Assembly: GCA_017394835.1 (NCBI GenBank) | Contig: JAFPXD010000025.1 | Location: 1 to 38,903, forward strand | DNA from: Clostridia bacterium | Lineage (GTDB): Bacteria; Bacillota; Clostridia; Christensenellales; CAG-138 | Direction of reading: 5' to 3' | DNA length: 38,903 bases | Part shown: positions 35,421 to 38,903 of the stretch, piece by piece | Layout of the letters: every line of letters starts with the position of its first letter | Position numbering within the stretch: position 1 is the first letter of the stretch | Notes under the pieces: model-generated | The model's input: the letters and a program-made list of their open reading frames with translations, nothing else | Database searches by the model: none | Told to the model about the DNA's origin: nothing | Translations under genes and position numbers: made by a program

Positions 35421-35525
35421 TGGTGTACTTTTAGGCGGTCTTTCTATGGTTTGGTGCCCTTTTAGGCGGTCTTTCACATCAAAGAAACCTCTTTTGTCTG
35501 CCAAGGCAAAAGAGGTTTTTTGTGT
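35421..35525 (+). repeat. Intergenic repeat, copy C (5' part and terminator)
   Basis: Two direct repeats (GGTGTACTTTTAGGCGGTC, GGTGCCCTTTTAGGCGGTC) precede the terminator hairpin AAACCTCTTTTG/CAAAAGAGGTTT with a T-tail (35481-35521). The long second stem and tRNA-like end seen in copies B and D are absent. It sits just after the M3 peptidase gene and in the same orientation as the other copies. Confidence 0.8.
35481..35521 (+). terminator. Terminator within repeat copy C
   Basis: Stem AAACCTCTTTTG / CAAAAGAGGTTT with loop TCTGCCAAGG and a run of six T; also able to work on the other strand because of the A-run at the 5' side. Confidence 0.85.
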
Positions 35526-35553
35526 GGTGAATGATTAAAAAACTTACGTTTTT

Positions 35554-35568
35554 ATGCTATACTAGCAT
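35554..35568 (+). promoter_or_regulatory. Operator-like palindrome over the -10 of the AraC-type gene
   Basis: ATGCTA-TAC-TAGCAT is an exact inverted repeat overlapping a TATACT -10 box (35558-35563). The -35 region is weak, as expected for a regulated promoter. About 80 nt precede the start codon. Confidence 0.5.
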
Positions 35569-35649
35569 ATGACAGATCTGAACAGTAAATGACAGGACAG
35601 TTTTCACCTGGAATGATAAAATGATTCATAACATCAAGGGAAGGGGGAC

Positions 35650-36552
35650 ATGTTTGTGGAGTGGTTAACCTGCATTCGTACGGCAATCGATTATATTGAA
35701 AGACATCTGACCGATAACATCAGTGCGCAGGGTGTTGCGGATCGGGTGAATATTTCCCCGTTCTATCTTCAGAAGGTATTCTCTCTGTTGACCGGATACG
35801 GTATCGGAGAGTATATAAGAAACCGCAGACTGTACCGGGCGGCTGTGGATCTTCGGGATACAGAAGATAGAGTAATCGACATTGCATTTCGGTATGGTTA
35901 TGAAACGCCGGAAAGCTTTACGAAAGCATTCTCCCGTTTCCACGGTTCAACACCGTCACGAGTACGCGACGGAGGAGCAGCAATAAACACCTTTCTCCCC
36001 TTGACCATCAAAATATCCATTCAGGGAGGTAATCAGATGGATTACAAAATCACACCGATGTTCCCGTTTAAGGTCATCGGCTTTCAGAAAGTGTTCGACA
36101 ATGAAACCGCATATGCAGAGATTCCAAAGTTCTGGGACGAAATCTGCGAAAAGTATGCTTACAACGTGTATGCCGGAAACGCTCCGTCGAATCCCTATGA
36201 ACAGGCGTTGGTGGACAACTGCATTGGTGAATACGGCGTCTGTATCGACGACATCGGCGATGGAAAGTTCCGGTATCTCGTTGCCGGGAGATATACGGGC
36301 GGAGACGTGCCGGAAGGCATGGTCGTCTATGAATTTCCTCGGAGCGACTGGGCGGTGTTTGACTGCATTGGCCCAATCCCGGAAGCTCTTCAAAGCGTTA
36401 ACACGCGAATCTTCAAAGAATGGCTGCCGGGAAATCCGGAGTATGAGCTTTGCGGCAATGCCAATGTGGAGTGGTATGATTGCGTGAACGGAGAAAAAAC
36501 AGATCCGGACTACCATAGCGCGATCTGGTTGCCGGTTAAGAGAAAAAGATAA
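35650..36552 (+). CDS. AraC-family regulator with GyrI-like effector-binding domain
   Basis: 300-residue regulator. Residues ~10-108 carry the two AraC/XylS helix-turn-helix motifs (ISAQGVADRVNISPFYLQKVFSLLTG and VIDIAFRYGYETPESFTKAFSRFHG), followed by a short linker and the GyrI-like/AraC effector-binding domain (~130-300; MDYKITPMFPFKVIGFQK to the end, with DDIGDGKFRYLVAGRYTGG). This fusion is found in the Rob/SoxS-like group that responds to small hydrophobic molecules or drugs. Start has AAGGGAAGGGGG upstream. It is a lone gene in the island and could control itself or genes outside the window. Confidence 0.92.
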   Translation: MFVEWLTCIRTAIDYIERHLTDNISAQGVADRVNISPFYLQKVFSLLTGYGIGEYIRNRRLYRAAVDLRDTEDRVIDIAFRYGYETPESFTKAFSRFHGSTPSRVRDGGAAINTFLPLTIKISIQGGNQMDYKITPMFPFKVIGFQKVFDNETAYAEIPKFWDEICEKYAYNVYAGNAPSNPYEQALVDNCIGEYGVCIDDIGDGKFRYLVAGRYTGGDVPEGMVVYEFPRSDWAVFDCIGPIPEALQSVNTRIFKEWLPGNPEYELCGNANVEWYDCVNGEKTDPDYHSAIWLPVKRKR

Positions 36553-36607
36553 GCAGATAATAAAGTCTTGACAATTGACAAATTCCGGTTTGGCGAGGCA
36601 GCAAGCG

Positions 36608-36898
36608 TGTATCATTTAGGCGCTTTTACCTTGATTATGTATCATTTTGGCGCTCTTATACATCAAAGAAACCTCTTTTGTCTACCAAGGCAAAAGGGGT
36701 TTTTCCTTGTTTTTGGAGCGAAAAACAGGCATAATCAGGCAAAATAAGCACAAATAGGGCTACGGAGCGGTCGATCGGCTGCTTCGTAGCTCGATTATTT
36801 TGCTTTCATCGGTCAAAAACGGCCCAAAAAGCTGGTGTACTTTTTGCGTTTCCTTGCTCTGTAAAAAAACAAAAGTGTATAGGAGGCAAGCCTTGAAC
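36608..36898 (+). repeat. Intergenic repeat, copy D (full length)
   Basis: Same layout as copy B. Two direct repeats (GTATCATTTAGGCGC, GTATCATTTTGGCGC) come first, then the terminator hairpin (36664-36704), a GAAAAACAGGC spacer and a long stem of arms 36752-36767 and 36782-36797 around a 14-nt loop. A GGTGTACTTTTTGCG segment and a tRNA-like end (GGAGGCAAGCCTTGAAC) follow. Compared with copy B the stem has one compensatory pair change (C-G to A-T) and two G-T replacements, so the structure, not only the sequence, is kept. It follows the AraC-type gene. Confidence 0.85.
36664..36704 (+). terminator. Terminator within repeat copy D
   Basis: Stem AAACCTCTTTTG / CAAAAGGGGTTT (one G-T pair), loop TCTACCAAGG, then TTTTT. 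Confidence 0.85.
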
Positions 36899-36962
36899 AA
36901 CCTTCTCATAACAAGACCCGGTAACGAAAAGCCTGAAAGAAAAACGATCTGTGAAAAAACAC

Positions 36963-37018
36963 TTGACAAATCCGGGGATCCATTATAATATAAACACGTT
37001 AATATAAACGCGTTTATA
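36963..37018 (+). promoter_or_regulatory. Promoter and double operator of the reductase-tetR operon
   Basis: TTGACA (36963-36968), 17 bp and TAATAT (36986-36991), with an alternative TATAAT at 15 bp spacing. Downstream, the perfect 16-bp palindrome TATAAACG-CGTTTATA (37003-37018) follows an imperfect copy, TATAAACACGTTAATA (36989-37004), spaced 14 bp apart. The layout suggests tandem binding by the TetR-type regulator encoded last in the operon. Confidence 0.7.
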
Positions 37019-37047
37019 AAGCAAAAGGAAAGGCGGATTCGACAAGA

Positions 37048-37554
37048 ATGATACTGATCGTAAATACCACTGCAGACACATCCGTAACGGATGATCTGAA
37101 AAAATGCCTGGCAGGCCGCGGGGCCGACTTTGAGATCATCGAGGCCGGAGGTCTTCGGATCAGTCCCTGCATCGGCTGCAATCACTGCTGGCTGAAAACC
37201 CCCGGGGAATGCTCGATCAAGGATGATTTTGAAAGGATCCTGAAAAAGATCGTGCACGCGGACCAGATGTGGGTCATTTCGGACACGGCCCTCGGGTTCC
37301 TGGACCATAAAGGAAAGAACGTCTATGACAGGATGCTTCCGATCCTGACGATGTATCTGAAGTTTTACAAAGGGCAGCTGCGGCATGTGCCAAGATATCA
37401 GAAGCTGCCCGACGTTGGGCTTATCTATTTCGGGAGCGGAGAAAAGGAGTATTTGAAACGTTGGAATGAGAGAGCCGCCCTGAACTTCATGCGGAAGTCC
37501 CTGGGCGTGTTTGAGAGAGACGAACTGAAGGAGGCGGTATCATGCATGTGCTGA
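37048..37554 (+). CDS. Flavodoxin-like NAD(P)H-dependent FMN reductase (first of two)
   Basis: 168-residue flavodoxin-fold protein. The first strand MILIVNTTADTSVTDDL is followed by the CIGCNHCWLKTPGECSIKDDF segment, typical of NADPH-dependent FMN reductases that have a cysteine-rich loop near the substrate site, and WVISDTALGFLDHKGKNVYDRM. Length is a little short for the family. It overlaps the next reductase gene by 13 bp, so the two are likely translated together as partners. The substrate is unknown; quinones, nitro compounds or toxic electrophiles are usual. Confidence 0.82.
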   Translation: MILIVNTTADTSVTDDLKKCLAGRGADFEIIEAGGLRISPCIGCNHCWLKTPGECSIKDDFERILKKIVHADQMWVISDTALGFLDHKGKNVYDRMLPILTMYLKFYKGQLRHVPRYQKLPDVGLIYFGSGEKEYLKRWNERAALNFMRKSLGVFERDELKEAVSCMC

Positions 37555-38189
37555 TCATAAACGGAAGCCCGCGGGTCAAGAAATACAGCAACACGAATGC
37601 GATCCTGGAGAAATTCACTGAAGGCCTGCGCGAAAACGGCGCCTCCTTCGAGCAGTACGAGATCTCCGACAGAGCTTCCTGGGATCAGATCCGGCAGGCC
37701 TTTGACCGGAACCCCGTCATTTTGATCGCGCTTCCCCTCTACGTGGAGTGCATCCCGGGGCTTCTGATGGAGTTCCTTGAGACTCTCACACCCAAAAGCG
37801 ACGGATCGAAGATGGCGTTCCTCCTGCAGGGCGGATTTATGGAAGGTGTACAGCTTCGCTGCGGAGAGGCCTATCTTAAGATCTTGGCGGGCAAACTCGG
37901 ATGCGCGTACATGGGAACGCTCGTAAAGGGCGACAACTTCATGATCCGTTTCTTTGAAGGAGAATGGCGGGAAAAAGTCACCGACCCCTATGCGGACATG
38001 GGCCGGGAATATGCTGTTAACGGAGATTTCAATTCCAAAGCGTGCAAAAAGTTCACGGGACACGAGAAATTCCCTCTCCCCGTGCGTATCTACGTCGGGC
38101 ACATATTGAAGACACAGGCCGCAAAAGGCTTTGAACAGATAGCGGCGGCGTTTGAATGTGACAAGCCGCTCGACTTCAAACCGTATTAA
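37542..38189 (+). CDS. Flavodoxin-like NAD(P)H-dependent oxidoreductase (second of two)
   Basis: 215-residue flavodoxin-fold protein beginning MHVLIINGSPRVKKYSNTNAILEKF, the phosphate-binding GSPR...SNT loop of NADPH-dependent FMN reductases, followed by VILIALPLYVECIPGLLMEFLE and AFLLQGGF. It lacks the Cys-rich loop of its partner. It overlaps the previous gene by 13 bp and ends 12 bp before the TetR-type regulator. A paired heteromeric reductase controlled by the TetR protein is the simplest reading. Confidence 0.85.
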   Translation: MHVLIINGSPRVKKYSNTNAILEKFTEGLRENGASFEQYEISDRASWDQIRQAFDRNPVILIALPLYVECIPGLLMEFLETLTPKSDGSKMAFLLQGGFMEGVQLRCGEAYLKILAGKLGCAYMGTLVKGDNFMIRFFEGEWREKVTDPYADMGREYAVNGDFNSKACKKFTGHEKFPLPVRIYVGHILKTQAAKGFEQIAAAFECDKPLDFKPY

Positions 38190-38201
38190 CAGGAGGCCGA
38201 T

Positions 38202-38801
38202 ATGGGCAGAAAAGTTCGGATCACGCGGGAGATGATCCTGCAGGCTGCCTATGAGATTCTGGACGAAGCCGGGATCGGGGCTGTCGGGATCAAGGCGATC
38301 GCATCAAGGCTCGGCTGCTCGACGCAGCCCGTTTCCTGGGTTTTCGGCAGCATGAAGGAACTGAAAAAGGAGTTGTTCCGATATGCGAACGCGAGGGCTT
38401 TTGCAGGGCTCCCGGAGCAGATGACCGGAAGAAACGCCATCGACGCCTTCTTTGCTTCCGGAGTCTATTATCTTTCCATCGCCTGTGAGCACCCGAATGT
38501 ATTTCGCTTCATCACTGTGGACGACCCGATGGATACCATCGGGGAGCCGGTGCGGGACAACAAAAGCATCTTTTCGTTTGAATTCGACGCCGACGCGGCA
38601 AATCTGCTTGCCGGGGAATATGACGTCCCGCCCGAGACGATCGGCAATACCGTGAAGGATATCGTGATCTACACCCACGGCCTGGCGGTCATGATGATGC
38701 ACGACAGTTACAGGCTGCCGAAGGAAGACGCCTTTAAAATGGTCTATGACGTGGGCGAGAAACTGCTTCACTCGATCGGAATAGATAAAATCAGTACTTA
38801 A
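38202..38801 (+). CDS. TetR-family transcriptional regulator
   Basis: 199-residue regulator. The N-terminal ~45 residues carry the TetR helix-turn-helix (ITREMILQAAYEILDEAGIGAVGIKAIASRLGCSTQPVSWVFGSMKEL); the rest is a helical ligand-binding region. The recognition helix GCSTQPVSWVFGS departs from the usual V(S/A)xxxLYxHF pattern. It is the last gene of the reductase operon, behind an AGGAGG site, and probably binds the double palindrome in front of the operon. Ligand unknown. Confidence 0.9.
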   Translation: MGRKVRITREMILQAAYEILDEAGIGAVGIKAIASRLGCSTQPVSWVFGSMKELKKELFRYANARAFAGLPEQMTGRNAIDAFFASGVYYLSIACEHPNVFRFITVDDPMDTIGEPVRDNKSIFSFEFDADAANLLAGEYDVPPETIGNTVKDIVIYTHGLAVMMMHDSYRLPKEDAFKMVYDVGEKLLHSIGIDKIST

Positions 38802-38844
38802 AGGTATTTCTATATACAAGGTCAAAGATGCGATCTATGTTGTA

Positions 38845-38903
38845 CTGGTATACTTTTAGGCCTTCTTTCTATGCTTTGGTGTACGTTTGCGCGCTCTTTC
38901 CCA
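38845..38903 (+). repeat. Intergenic repeat, copy E (cut by window end)
   Basis: Matches the first part of copies B-D: GGTATACTTTTAGGCC and GGTGTACGTTTGCGCGCTC direct repeats ending CTTTCCCA, just where the terminator hairpin begins in copy B. It lies right after the TetR-type gene, in the same orientation as the others. The remainder is outside the window. Confidence 0.75.

Noticed and set aside
36760..37386. Minus-strand open frame spanning repeat copy D and the first reductase gene
   Set aside because: It crosses the repeat's hairpins and the promoter/operator region, and overlaps a convincing gene on the other strand.
33067..38903. CRISPR array or integron attC sites
   Set aside because: The repeats are too long and too few, with gene-sized spacers, and no cas or integrase gene is in the window; attC core sites (GTTRRRY) are not evident.

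Overview
The window looks like chromosome of an anaerobic, probably gut-dwelling, high-GC member of the Clostridia. The sequence shows clostridial-type gene content: trimeric [FeFe] hydrogenase, iron-sulfur serine dehydratase in two subunits, BlaI/BlaR1, Shine-Dalgarno sites close to AGGAGG, and no respiratory chain genes. I cannot name the species. Most of the window (about 1-32,000) has a uniform GC-rich, C-ending codon usage. The last 6.8 kb, downstream of a tRNA-Ser, is visibly more AT-rich and is built differently.

Layout. 1-3030: a BlaI repressor and a BlaR1-type M56 metalloprotease sensor, read leftwards from one strong promoter. 3040-11,715: a citrate lyase operon, citD-citE-citF-citC, then a membrane TPR/RCC1-like protein, a citX-citG fusion, murI and a NUDIX hydrolase, closed by a bidirectional terminator. 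11,729-13,011: a leftward thioredoxin-reductase-like flavoprotein and a small Cys-rich protein. 13,067-16,400: clpB preceded by a ribbon-helix-helix-like gene, also leftward.

16,423-19,301: an orphan set of phage-like genes (small packaging-like protein; head-tail adaptor-like, tail hub-like and coiled-coil-like proteins) under two divergent promoters, each with a LexA/DinR-like box in its spacer. 19,369-20,541: a macrodomain protein whose ribosome binding site lies in a long hairpin arm.

20,542-29,344: a ten-gene hydrogenase operon. It combines a HydABC-type electron-bifurcating [FeFe] hydrogenase (NuoE-, 2Fe-2S-, NuoF- and HydA-like subunits) with a putative sensory set: a HydS-like hydrogenase homologue, two DRTGG proteins, two GHKL ATPases and a PHP-domain protein. 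29,379-31,915: a lipoprotein and serine dehydratase sdaAB-sdaAA.

32,003-38,903: tRNA-Ser(GGA), a 21-bp duplication of the tRNA 3' end, and then four foreign-looking transcription units (methyltransferase; M3 peptidase lipoprotein; AraC/GyrI-like regulator; two flavodoxin-like reductases plus TetR). Each is followed by a copy of the same intergenic repeat in the same orientation. The repeat carries a terminator hairpin and, in its full ~290-bp form, a second hairpin with one compensatory base change between copies.

How the genes fit together. Citrate lyase (oxaloacetate and acetate from citrate) and serine dehydratase (pyruvate and ammonia from serine) feed central fermentation. The bifurcating hydrogenase would re-oxidise NADH and reduced ferredoxin as H2, perhaps tuned by the sensory genes in its operon. 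The most interesting points for follow-up are the gene-plus-repeat array after the tRNA, the LexA-like control of the orphan virion genes, and the sensory genes embedded in the hydrogenase operon. All functional statements come from reading the sequence; no database search was run.
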